A model generated the notes under the pieces. It saw only the letters and a program-made list of their open reading frames with translations. It was not told the DNA's origin and searched no databases. 64,000 bases of DNA from Craspedostauros australis (Eukaryota > Bacillariophyta > Bacillariophyceae > Mastogloiales > Achnanthaceae): the NCBI GenBank assembly GCA_026770025.1, contig JAMXDE010000025.1, forward strand, positions 186,001 through 250,000. Direction: 5' to 3'. This document shows positions 47,095-56,699 of this stretch, piece after piece (positions within the stretch are counted from its first letter, which is position 1; each line of letters starts with the position of its first letter). A program made the translations under genes and the position numbers.

Positions 47095-48961
47095 GTTGCT
47101 CGGCGTATGTATGGTATGTGGAGTATGTGGAGTATGTGATGGTATGTGGAGGATTGCGATATGATGTAATGTGATGTATCAGGATGTGAACAATACGAAG
47201 AGGCACACCAGATGGAGCGTGATCAGGCGACGGTGATGGCGTTTGATCCTTGGCGATGGTTGTGGAGACACTGGCGATGGTTGTGGTTGTCGAAGGCCCT
47301 TGTATTAACGTGGTACTGGTGCGAGCCAGTGTGAGTATAGCAGCGTGATGTGGTTGTGATTGTGGCTGTGCTTGCTGTCCTGGTCAATGACGAGTACTGG
47401 TGGGCTGTATGTTCCGATAGCTCGTGTAGTATACGACTAGTACTGTGGGTATGACAGCAGCAGCATGCGTGCCAGTGGAGGGCGAGATGTCAAGAGTGCG
47501 GTGGTATTGTGTGGTGGCCAGTTGTCCAGCGATGCTGTCTCTCTCAATGCGAGTAGTCGTGCGAGTGTCTTTGTCGCAAAGAAGAGCAGGAGTGTGGTGA
47601 GAATGCCAGCAGCGTGGAGCGTCCCCACAAGGCCAATCCCTGATTTGGTCTGCGTTCTGTTGCGCGGGAGTCTTTCTCGCTTCCGCTTTTGGTTTGACGT
47701 TGCTTTGTGGGCATTGGCTCTGTGTGGATGAATGCGATACTGGTGATGACAAAACGCGAATTTAATCTGCCATGTCTGACACGATGCTAATCGTAGTCCT
47801 CGCAGGCAACGCAGGGAAACGAAGCCGAGTGGGGTGGCGCAAAGCCGCGATCGTCGGGCTTTCTTCGTCTTGTGTTGGCGCGACGTGGCGATGAGACGAG
47901 ACGAGGATGTGATGATCGTTGTGCTTCGGATCTCGCCTTGCGACGATCTTTTGCGTCTGCGTCTATTGCTGCTTGTTGGCGTGTATCGAGGATGCTGATG
48001 CGGTCACAATGGCAATGGAGACTGCGAATGCGGATACGATGCAATCCGGGCAACTCTTTGGTGCGGATGCTCGCTGTCTTCTTCTCTCTCTCTCTCTCAC
48101 TGTGTCTCGTGCCTGTTCGTGCTTCGAATGATCATTGGCGACGTGCCTACTTCGTGATTCCTCGCTGGTCTCGTCGTCCCTTTCGTTCTTGTTGGTGTTC
48201 TTGCTTCTGTTCTTGTGGTTGTTGTTGGTGCCCCGTTGCGTGTCAGGATCAACATGGTCGCTGCTGTCTGTGACCGCTTGCACACGCTCGCGTCTCCGCC
48301 TTTCTTGTTCTTCTTTGCCTTTCGTTGGAGGCAGAAATTAGCCTATCGCAAGTACCTCAACCAAGCGAGGTCGTAGATTGGTCATATCACTTCTCGCGGC
48401 GTTGACACGAGACAAGCTGTCAACTTAAGCCTTAGATGACTCATGACAAAAACGGTGGAACTATTGAAGCCCACACTATATATCAAGACAGACCAACAGA
48501 AACGCAAAGCCTCAACATCAAGAATCCACAACAACACAACAAGTCCCAACCAATCACACCAATCAATGCATCATCCGAAACGGACAATGAAAATCGTCCG
48601 ACAGGTACAGACACAATCGTCCTTGGTTGGTTGCGAAACTCTCCATTTCGTCACATCAATTTCGCTTCGGAGATATAAGATACATCTTGGTAAATAATGG
48701 ATGGAAGATAGAGCGTAAATAGGAACTTGTTGCGTGCAGAAGTATGGAGTGTAAATGAGATGCTATTGTAGATCGGAGGTTATGAATGCGGTAGTCCCAT
48801 CAACGATCTTCCTCGCAATCAGAATCCTTTCAGCACAAAGACCACAGCTCCATCCACAACAGGGCAATCACTTCCGCCCAAAGAAGTACAGCACTCCTCT
48901 GAGAATTCAACCAGATGTAATACGTGTGCACATCCCCACTCGCATTGCTCTGCACTACATC
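47095..48961. other. divergent intergenic region
   Basis: This stretch separates two genes read outward, so it should hold both promoters. It includes degenerate GT/AT-rich repeats (gtatgtgga units at about 47105-47155). Short ORFs on both strands have no recognisable motifs. No RNA gene was recognised. Confidence 0.45.
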
Positions 48962-50015
48962 ATGACGCGACACATCCTCCTTCTCATCACAGCCACATGG
49001 ATGGGCATCCTACCGTGCGATGCCTTCCACGGCGCTCACCGATCCACGCGTCCGCCATCGATCCTGCAAGGATCCAACATCGCCCAAATCCCTGATGCCA
49101 ACGTCCTCACCATACAATCGCACTTGCGCAGAAGCGCGACCGCAACTCAAGATGGCATCAACGCACAATCTCGCATTTCACAACTCTTGCAGAGCCTATG
49201 GTTCGCGCAGGAGCTGCTCACGACCTTTGATAAGGGCGAATTGGATGCCATCGTCGTGGCTGTGCCCGCACATCACCAACAACAATCTCTATTCACGATG
49301 AAGCTATCGTCGTTGGATTCGACCATCGTATTGCACAACGCCACGGACATGCCATCGACGAAGACCATGAAGCAAGCCATCCGAGATGTTGTGGCACCGC
49401 AGCGTCATTTGGGTCATTCCGATGACAACTGCGTGACGTGCGCACCAACGCCAACGTCCACGCAACGTGGTGATCAGCCGCAGATCTTGCATCGCAACAT
49501 GGCGGATGTCTCCATCACGTACTGCACCGGCTGTCGATGGCTGCAACGTGCGGCCTACCTTTTGCAAGAAATCGGGTTGGACGAGATCTTTCATGGCGAG
49601 ACGAGGCACGAGACTGATGTGCAGTGGCTGACGCTGATCCCGAGTCCGCCACCGTATCGTGGTGGTCAATTCGTACGTTGTTGTCACCGGAACGTTATGT
49701 ATTGAAATGAAATCGGGCGTGGAGGAACTGCGCACAAGAGTACTCACACCGTGCTTGCTTCGTTGCTCATTTGCTCACCAACCTAACGGCCTATTCTACC
49801 CACACCCCTTGCAGACCATTGCATACAACCGAGATGTCGTGTTCGAGCGTTTCGAGACCAAACGGTTCCCAGAAGTGGACGAGACTCTGGCATTGATTCG
49901 GCAACGGCAACATTCTTCAGCAGAATCCGCAACGGACGTCGAGGATGACGGCGACGTCGATGCAATGGATGATGATGACGCAGCCACAGCGCGCCAGTAC
50001 TTCGGTGTTTATTGA
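48962..50015 (+). CDS. Rdx (SelW/SelT-like) thioredoxin-fold protein, predicted plastid, two exons
   Basis: Exon 1 is 48962-49672 and exon 2 is 49815-50015, with a 142-bp intron (GTACGT...TGCAG) in phase 0; the total is 303 residues. I chose the ATG at 48962 because a signal peptide follows (MTRHILLLITATWMGILPCDA|FHG) whose A|F junction resembles the diatom ASAFAP plastid-import motif. The Rdx domain starts at VSITYCTGCRW (C188-T-G-C191) and, across the splice, continues GGQF|TIAYNRDVVFERFETKRFPEVDE, the typical C-terminal half of SelW-like proteins. The redox motif is CxxC, not CxxU, so this is a cysteine homologue. The ~100-residue segment after the presequence is not recognised. The C-terminus is acidic. 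Confidence 0.88.
49673..49814 (+). other. spliceosomal intron of the Rdx gene
   Basis: A 142-bp GTACGT...TTGCAG intron. Splicing joins the two halves of the conserved Rdx domain in phase 0. Confidence 0.88.
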
Positions 50016-50173
50016 TAGTCACAGTTGGATGAATACGAGTACGAATATGTATGTACGCATGTCGCACTGCTTGGAATACGGAGGAAATCGTCATCACCAC
50101 TGCACGCGCACACATACATACACCCCAAGAGTAGAGTGAAGTAGAGTGTAGTTGAGTGGTACTAGTAGCCACA

Positions 50174-51829
50174 TTACTTCGTGCCAACCATTCCCTCTTT
50201 CATCTCCGTCTCCGTCTCGACAGCATTCACAGCAGCGGCAGCCGCACACGATGACGACAGTTGTACAGACACTTTCAGCAACGCCCGCCGGAATTCTTGC
50301 GCTGCGCCGTGTGACATGTCTCGTGGCACGCCGATGCGAGCACGCAAGTAATCGAGACAATCGATCAGTGCAGCGATGCTCGATGCTGACATGGTCTTGC
50401 TCGCGACAGCAGATACGTGCTCGATCTTGCCATCCTCGCCCGACAGCAGGGCCATGGCGATCAGCCGCAGCACAACGTCGACTGCGGATTGGACATCGGG
50501 GTTGGGCTTCGCGGTGGGATCGGATAGCTTGGCGGACACGACCTTGCTCCCCATTGTGCCAGCGCCGCGCGCACAGAATTTGGCCACGGCGACATGATTT
50601 TGAACCAGCTTGCGCACGACTTCATGTCTGTCATCCTTCGCCGTGTGGCTGCCCCATCCCGGCTCATTCCAATCCCACAACGTCGAGTTTGTGGCATCAT
50701 GCGGTCGCGCAGTTGACAGATAGTCGATGCGACTCTGAGATTCCTCACAGCCATCTTCGGCGACGCAATCCGCCGCCAGCTGGGGTGGCAAGGCCTGGCT
50801 GTGCGTGTACCAATCCGACTTGGTCTGCCGATACGAAGCGCGGGCTTCCATCGCCGACAGCCATCGATTCAGATTGGGAAAATCCTCACGTGGATTGTAT
50901 CCCTTGAAGTAGACCAACGATGCGATCTGACGTTCCACAAAGGGCAGGAATCGGATATCCGCAATCGAGATGGATTGGCCCAGCATGAAGGGATCGGCAT
51001 GCTGCAAGGCCTCCTCCAGCTCCGCGAAATGCTCGATCATCAAGTCGCGGTATTCCTGCGGTCGTCGCACACCCGTCAGCCACCACATCCAACGTGCATA
51101 CATGCGTCGTTCCAACGATTCGCGACCATTGTCACACAGATCTCGGATGCGATCGGCATGTTCCGGCGGACGCAGCGCACCATCGCTCAGGGCATCGATA
51201 ATGTCATCGGAATCCTGCACGACTTGGCCATTGATCACGGCGCATGGCAGATTGCCGCTGGGTTGCAACCGCAGGAAGTCAGTCGGTTTGCCGACGCCGT
51301 AACATCGCATGTCGATCTTGATGACTTGGTACGGAATCTGGAGCTCCTCCAAGGCGATCCATACCTTTTGGCAGTACGGACACCATGCTGCCGAGTCGCG
51401 GTAAAATATGACGGTTGGTTCGTCTGCGTTGTCGCTTTGGTTGCTTTGGCTGCTCTTCCCATTCACTTTTGCTCTACGTTGTGTGGGAAGTCTGCGTTCC
51501 ACCTCCTCCCATTCAAGTACGAGATCACTAGCAGCATCCACGAAGGCAGTTGCATTGACCGTCTGCGGTCCATTGAGATTCGATCGCACGGCGTCTTTGA
51601 CTTGCGACAGGTACTTGGGTTGCAACGATCGCAGCACATCTCCCAGCAGATGCCGTGTGCTTCCTGCGCTCATGCCTTGTCCATCCACAAGCAGGCGCGT
51701 TGTGGGAGCATGGCGAACGCCACGGGAGGTGGATGGTTGGAATGCGTCGCTCGTTGGCAAACGCATTCGCGTGAGTGCCATACACGCCAACAGCCACAAG
51801 GCCGCAATGCTCGTGTTGGGCTTGGACAT
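50174..51829 (-). CDS. glutathione S-transferase-like protein, predicted plastid
   Basis: I choose the ATG at 51829, giving 551 residues; the open frame runs back to 52096. The N-terminus is a signal peptide (MSKPNTSIAALWLLACMAL) with DA|FQP at 28-32, resembling the ASAFAP plastid motif. A thioredoxin-like GST N-domain starts near residue 139 (VIFYRDSAAWCPYC), with a glutaredoxin-like CPYC at 150-153, and continues LQPSGNLPCAVINGQ and QDSDDIIDAL, the glutathione-binding elements. A helical GST C-domain follows (HFAELEEALQHADPFMLGQSISIADIRFLPFVER). The last ~200 residues are a family-specific extension that I do not recognise. The gene converges on the Rdx gene with 158 bp between stops. Glutathione-dependent redox or transfer activity in the plastid is inferred. 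Confidence 0.88.
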   Translation of the reverse strand: MSKPNTSIAALWLLACMALTRMRLPTSDAFQPSTSRGVRHAPTTRLLVDGQGMSAGSTRHLLGDVLRSLQPKYLSQVKDAVRSNLNGPQTVNATAFVDAASDLVLEWEEVERRLPTQRRAKVNGKSSQSNQSDNADEPTVIFYRDSAAWCPYCQKVWIALEELQIPYQVIKIDMRCYGVGKPTDFLRLQPSGNLPCAVINGQVVQDSDDIIDALSDGALRPPEHADRIRDLCDNGRESLERRMYARWMWWLTGVRRPQEYRDLMIEHFAELEEALQHADPFMLGQSISIADIRFLPFVERQIASLVYFKGYNPREDFPNLNRWLSAMEARASYRQTKSDWYTHSQALPPQLAADCVAEDGCEESQSRIDYLSTARPHDATNSTLWDWNEPGWGSHTAKDDRHEVVRKLVQNHVAVAKFCARGAGTMGSKVVSAKLSDPTAKPNPDVQSAVDVVLRLIAMALLSGEDGKIEHVSAVASKTMSASSIAALIDCLDYLRARIGVPRDMSHGAAQEFRRALLKVSVQLSSSCAAAAAVNAVETETEMKEGMVGTK

Positions 51830-52044
51830 GATATGATATGGTATGATATGTACAAAGCAGCGGTTGCCATGCAATCGATCGCGTTCGAATGGTGGCCGCA
51901 GCCGAGTCGCAGGAACACGTGCAGGAGTGGTCGGGTTGATGGATCTTCGATAGTACGACCTGCACGAAATGTAAAATGGGGCCACGATAGCACTAGTTGT
52001 ACTTCTTCCTTCTTGTTGTCCATCGTCCTCCGCATTTCCATCGT
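51830..52044. other. upstream region of the GST-like gene
   Basis: A short promoter-sized stretch ending where homology to the ankyrin-BTB copy 1 flank begins (about 52045). No gene seen. Confidence 0.45.
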
Positions 52045-52140
52045 GGATGGGAACAGGGGAATCAAAATCACACGAACCAGAGAGGGGTGCGATCAAGAGA
52101 GGGAGGCAAACAAAGGCAAACGGAAGCGAACACGAAGATA
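52045..52140 (+). repeat. ankyrin-BTB unit copy 2, severed 5' flank
   Basis: The ~95 bp ending gcgaacacgaagata match the reverse complement of 16303-16400 in copy 1. In copy 1 they are directly continuous with cttgtgcac; here that continuation is at 60973, beyond the 8.8-kb transposon. Confidence 0.88.
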
Positions 52141-52190
52141 CGAGGTCCAGATCGCAGTTGATGCACTCGCGATAACACTAGTTGTGGAGT
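52141..52190 (+). repeat. left TIR of the mariner-like element
   Basis: The first 50 bp (CGAGGTCCAG...TGTGGAGT) pair with 60921-60970 inverted, with two mismatches. The inner part, from CGATAACAC, is shared with the ends of the 17321-18830 element. Confidence 0.93.
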
Positions 52191-52430
52191 TTTGGCCCCT
52201 CGTTGCCACTGGTTTGCTTGCTTTTGGGAGAAACGGCGATTGGATATTTAGAGCTATTTCGTGTTTGCTCTCGCTGATCCGTCTTCTACGTCACAGGGAA
52301 CGGATTCCACGTCATGCAAAACGAGTCACAACAGAGGAAGAGACATCGTGTGGCTCTTCCTCCACAAGACAACATGATGACTGCGCGAAGCAACGAGCAC
52401 ACACGATGCTACAGTGTCATCTTTGCCATC

Positions 52431-52454
52431 GCAGCAGCAGCAGCAGCAGCAGCG
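52431..52454 (+). repeat. (CAG)n trinucleotide run
   Basis: About eight CAG/GCA units directly upstream of the Ser/Ala-rich ORF. Read in its frame they would encode glutamine, but the first ATG of that frame comes after them. Confidence 0.85.
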
Positions 52455-52509
52455 CAAGCAAGGGGCCAAACTGGGCCTTGTGTCCGCGACGTTGGGATTT
52501 GTCGGGACG

Positions 52510-54258
52510 ATGTTTGGAAGAAAGGCTGCCGGCAATGATGCATCCAAGTCAGAGAAGGGTGGGGAAACTACGGACGCTCAATCGAACACCACCCCCACTG
52601 TGCTCAAAGCAGCAACGCCAACCGCAACCTCCGTCGACCAACGCAATGCCACGACGGCAGGCAGCGGAGCCACTTCAGTCAAGTCCACACCCTCCACTCA
52701 ACACGGCACAGCCAGCGCATGCTCGGTGGCGTCGAGCTCCGTCCGAGTCGAAGAGAACCAAGCCCGAAGCAACCCTGCCATTGTATCACAGTCCAGGAAA
52801 GAGGCGGAAGGCTCAGTATCTGTTATCCCTGCACCTACTTCGGCCAGAAAGATGCGTGGTAAGCAGGCGGTGGCGGCCTTCGGTGCAATTGCAGCCTCTC
52901 AGTCAATGCCGACGTTCTGCAACAATTCTCTTGGCAAGGAACCACCATCCAGCATTGGACAAAGCAAGAATGCGAGTGCCAGCATCGAAAAGAGCACCAT
53001 CTCAAGCATTCACAACAATCATGATGGTCAGGCCACATCCATGGACGTCACGGATCGCGTCTCCAACCAGCGACGCGACAACAGCATGATGCAGGTCCGA
53101 ATCGCGTCGCCAACAGCCTCTGCAACAGGCATCGAGATTCTAGCGGGAGCATACGTTGCAAACCGTGTGCTTGCTCCAAACCACCTGCAATTGGCGCAAA
53201 CAACACGTTCCGCATCCTTGTCTTCTGGGTCCGAGGCCGACCAGCAGTCGAACAATCAACAGCAGGCCAAGAAATTGGCACGAAATGCCCAGCCCCCAGC
53301 TGTGACCATGACGCAAGCTACCGACAGCATCGAAGTGCGGGCCGTTTCGGTCATAGATGAAGGATCGCACAAGTCGGTCCGCTTCAACGAATCAGACTCG
53401 TCCAGCACGCAACAATTCCACCAACACCGCCGACCAAGCGTGATCACAGGAGCCAGCTCGTCACACAGGTCTACATGGTGCAACAACACGTTGTCAAGCG
53501 GATCGGTATACTACGACGATTCGACGTGCTCGAACGGAGAGTCACGCTCCAACCGTTCCAATGGCAGCACCAGCGACGGTCATTTCATTTCTGGGGCCGT
53601 GGTCGGAGCAGCCGCAGTTGGCGCTGCAGCGGCTGTGGCAACAGCAGCTGCATCATCTTCCAACACATGCGATAGATCATCATCCGTCGGTGGAACAGCA
53701 ACGGAAATAGCGCAGAACGCCGGTGGCAGCAAGCAGTCGCGTCCGTCGGCAGAGAGCAGCGCAAGTGGAACATACAGCCTGGCATCCAGCAATGTCTACA
53801 CGAATCGTTCCGAAGGTGTCAAGAATGGCGAGGTCCGTGCCGTCGACCTCTCTTCTTCAACATCATCCGACTACGAGGCGAAGATTGCAGCAATGATTCA
53901 CTCGCAGATGCAGAGTGAAGGCATTGAACGTCTCGCAGAGACCAGCAGGCCTCCTCCGGCTCCTCTCAAAGACATCATGGACCTTGCTGTGGCCAAACTG
54001 GCTGCTGGTAGTTCATACGAAACCAGCAACAAGGACGAATCTGCCAACAATGACGCATGTCAACCGGGATCTGAAAAGCAAGACCTGATCGCCGGTGCAG
54101 CCAACCCAGTGATAGTTGGCCACCTCGTGGAAACCGCACGTTCATCCAATGACATCCCAGTCGTCCAGGGCATGGAAGTTCTCATATCTGTGCGAGGAAC
54201 AAACAGCAGTCAATCCACAGCCTCCGAATTCACCTCTCCAAGAATGAACGGTTGGTGA
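52510..54258 (+). CDS. Ser/Ala/Thr-rich protein, first reading frame (transposon cargo)
   Basis: The open frame extends up to 52414 through a poly-Gln run, but the first in-frame ATG is at 52510 (MFGRKAAGNDASKSEKGG), giving about 582 residues. Composition is S/A/T/N-rich, with a glycine/alanine hydrophobic segment (FISGAVVGAAAVGAAAAVATAAA) that could insert in or bind a membrane. The frame ends at TGA just after RMNGW, but similar coding-quality sequence continues in the next frame from about 54245, so the stop is probably not the natural end. It sits between the TIRs of the mariner-like element and is absent from its small relative. No family is recognised. Confidence 0.6.
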   Translation: MFGRKAAGNDASKSEKGGETTDAQSNTTPTVLKAATPTATSVDQRNATTAGSGATSVKSTPSTQHGTASACSVASSSVRVEENQARSNPAIVSQSRKEAEGSVSVIPAPTSARKMRGKQAVAAFGAIAASQSMPTFCNNSLGKEPPSSIGQSKNASASIEKSTISSIHNNHDGQATSMDVTDRVSNQRRDNSMMQVRIASPTASATGIEILAGAYVANRVLAPNHLQLAQTTRSASLSSGSEADQQSNNQQQAKKLARNAQPPAVTMTQATDSIEVRAVSVIDEGSHKSVRFNESDSSSTQQFHQHRRPSVITGASSSHRSTWCNNTLSSGSVYYDDSTCSNGESRSNRSNGSTSDGHFISGAVVGAAAVGAAAAVATAAASSSNTCDRSSSVGGTATEIAQNAGGSKQSRPSAESSASGTYSLASSNVYTNRSEGVKNGEVRAVDLSSSTSSDYEAKIAAMIHSQMQSEGIERLAETSRPPPAPLKDIMDLAVAKLAAGSSYETSNKDESANNDACQPGSEKQDLIAGAANPVIVGHLVETARSSNDIPVVQGMEVLISVRGTNSSQSTASEFTSPRMNGW

Positions 54259-55909
54259 GATCTGGTGCAGCTTCCACCAGGAAGTTGTCTTCTAGCTCTG
54301 CGGACAACGAACGCCCTTCGTCGTTCAATGAATCCGTCTTGATCAGCCTGTTGGACTCTGACTCGGAAAAGGTTGGGGCGCTGGTCGGGCACCAAGACCA
54401 ATCGAGCCCATCCACAACACAGAGCGATCGCGGCTTCGGGAAAGATGACAACAGCAACAAGGACGACGACGCCAACGCATTGAAAATCACCGCAGCTATT
54501 GGCGTGGCCGCAGCAGTCGCTATGGCGGCATCTGTGGCATCTGCAGCCAAAACCACTACCACTACCACAGCCAAAGTTGCAGCTGACGGCAGCCCTGCAG
54601 TCAGCGTGGTGACAAGCGCAAGCGCCAACTCGAATCCTGTCGATAGTAGCTGCACCGACAACGCGTCGGCGGCCTCAACAAACGATGTTGCCGACGCCGC
54701 TCAAGATGCATCGGCAACTGTTTCGACTGGTCACATCGAGCGTAACTCATCCCACAAGTCAATCAGCTCAGCGAAGTCGTCATTGGACGATGTCACCAAG
54801 AACGCCCCGACTGGAGTAGCCGCAGGTGCAGCAGTTGTCCTTGGGGTTGGCGCAGCGACCATGACCAAGTTGTTGATGAATGCAGAAAAGGATTGCGACA
54901 ATGCTGATGTTGGTGGTGCTCCGGCTGAACATGACCCAATTGATGTCACCGACCACGGAAGCCAGGGTGGTGCGTCACCTGGGAATTATTCCATCGAGCA
55001 AAAAAAAAAACAGCAGAGAACGCCTCCCGCTCGCGAAATGTGGAAGAGATCATTGTGCTCGACGACGAAGACGACCACTGCTCCGGTGACAACGAGGGTG
55101 ACAATGATCACCAGCAGATTCGACCATCGCAGAGTCATTCCGATGGCGTCATCGTTATCAGCGACTCCATGGAGGGGCAGCATTCATACGGGGATCCATG
55201 GACTGGTGACGGAGACGACGCTCTTGCATCACACAATTCAGCACAGAGCATTGGCACCGACAAGTCTACCACCAACCCAGCTGGTGCAGCACCAGTCACC
55301 AACCTCGTGAACTACGACAGCACGAGCTTTGAAGTGTACGACGGTGAGAGCGGCGATGTCATTGTGTGCCATGAGATGGATCCCTATGAAGTCGTGGACA
55401 ACCCGGCCCAATCCGCGACGGCCGCAGCCACAAGCTCACAGGCAAAACAAGGTGCAGTGGTGTCTGAGGAGAGCAAAGGTCAGCAGAAGGCGGGCATTGC
55501 CTCATCACAGCTGTTGGCCCCAGCTGTTGCATCGTTGGCCACCATTGGGGTTCTCAGCACCATGGGACGTGCAAGAGACAACGCACAAACGAAAGAAGCC
55601 GATGCCAGCACCAAGAAGTCTTCACAAACAACCATCATTTCGGAGACAGCATCTGCATCTGCGGTGCCCACTCCGCAAGACGAGACCAGCGCAAAGACTT
55701 GATCATGTTCAGCACAAGATGATCCCAGTCAGGTAATGGAGTCTTCGTCAACACACGATGGCAGCGAAGAGATGGACCCTTCTGCAGCGACGGAGCAAAG
55801 CATCCAATCAACACAAACAGGACAGGAGGCCAAGCGGAACGAATGTGAACATGATGGCAAGGAGGACGCGACAATCAACGAAGAGGCGTCCAATGGCGAC
55901 GCACCCTGA
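54252..55909 (+). pseudogene. continuation of the Ser/Ala-rich gene in shifted frames
   Basis: The sequence continues in one frame from ~54245 to ~55005, with a second Gly/Ala hydrophobic repeat (GVAAGAAVVLGVGAATMTKLL). It changes frame at a run of ten A (~55001-55010) and proceeds as VEEIIVLDDEDDHCSGDN... to a TGA at 55700-55702, then stays open in the same phase (QDDPSQVMESSSTHDGSEEMD) to a TGA at 55907-55909. That makes two frame changes and one nonsense codon. The first change could be a ~41-bp GT-AG intron (GTGAGA...TCTAG) and the second a homopolymer artefact, but the nonsense codon argues for decay. Confidence 0.55.
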
Positions 55910-56699
55910 AGAGAGGAAGTCCAATCTGCTCCATCTAGCAAGCCCAAAGCAGTACATGGAGTAGTGGACTGTGCTCTTAGTGTACGAGTACGTCACATAT
56001 TATAGGAGCTGCACTAGCACATCACAACATAGCATAGTATAGCATACGAGCATTGTATGGAGTGTATTTGTTGCGCTCTGCTCTATTCTACTCTGCTCCA
56101 ATACATGACAATCGTGCTAGTGCGGTGCCGTCGGCAGGGCACGAGCAGAGATGAATGATCAGAGGATGCATCGTTGGTGCTCCAGTGACGAGTACAGACG
56201 CGTGGACTTGACGGCAGCAAAGATCGCGAGGGTTGCACATGTGTGATGAAAAGGAAGTGGAGTTCTGGCATGGTATGATGTGGTACAGATGTACGAGTGC
56301 GGTACCAACCAAGAGGAGGCTTTGCCATTCGATTGGTTTGTGCAACACACACCGATTGTGCTGGCACGCCGATCGACGCAGTTGAGGCCTTGGTGCGTTT
56401 TTTGTGTGTGGTTCGGCTGGAATTTTTCCGACCAGAGCGGCACAACACAACGTGACAGCTTCACAACGCGATGGCTCCACAACGCACACCATTCACGACA
56501 CAAAAATAACGGTCCGCGTCACACAATTCACACCACTCGTCACAAAACACAAAACAAACATCACACACCACACCACACCACACACCACACCACACACCAC
56601 ACCACACAATCCTCCATGCCATCAAACAGACGATGTGCACACAGGCACTCCAATCACAGGTGTGCCTATAACATATACTACTACTACTTCGATTTGCAG
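55910..56699. other. non-coding stretch between cargo gene and transposase
   Basis: The stretch contains a CA-rich microsatellite of cacac/caccacac units at about 56561-56608. No gene is supported. The transposase terminator region on the minus strand is expected near 56699. Confidence 0.5.

Noticed and set aside
47160..48700. Small ORFs between the divergent genes
   Set aside because: Several ORFs of 60-130 codons overlap on both strands, with biased composition and no motif. Treated as chance ORFs.
48755..48961. N-terminal extension of the Rdx protein
   Set aside because: The frame is open to 48755, but the ATG at 48962 is followed by a clear signal peptide with an A|F junction, which an upstream start would bury.
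50801..53089. Plus-strand ORF of 762 codons
   Set aside because: It runs antisense through the GST-like gene, across the ankyrin-BTB flank and the transposon end into the cargo gene in another frame. The composition is low-complexity shadow with no domain.
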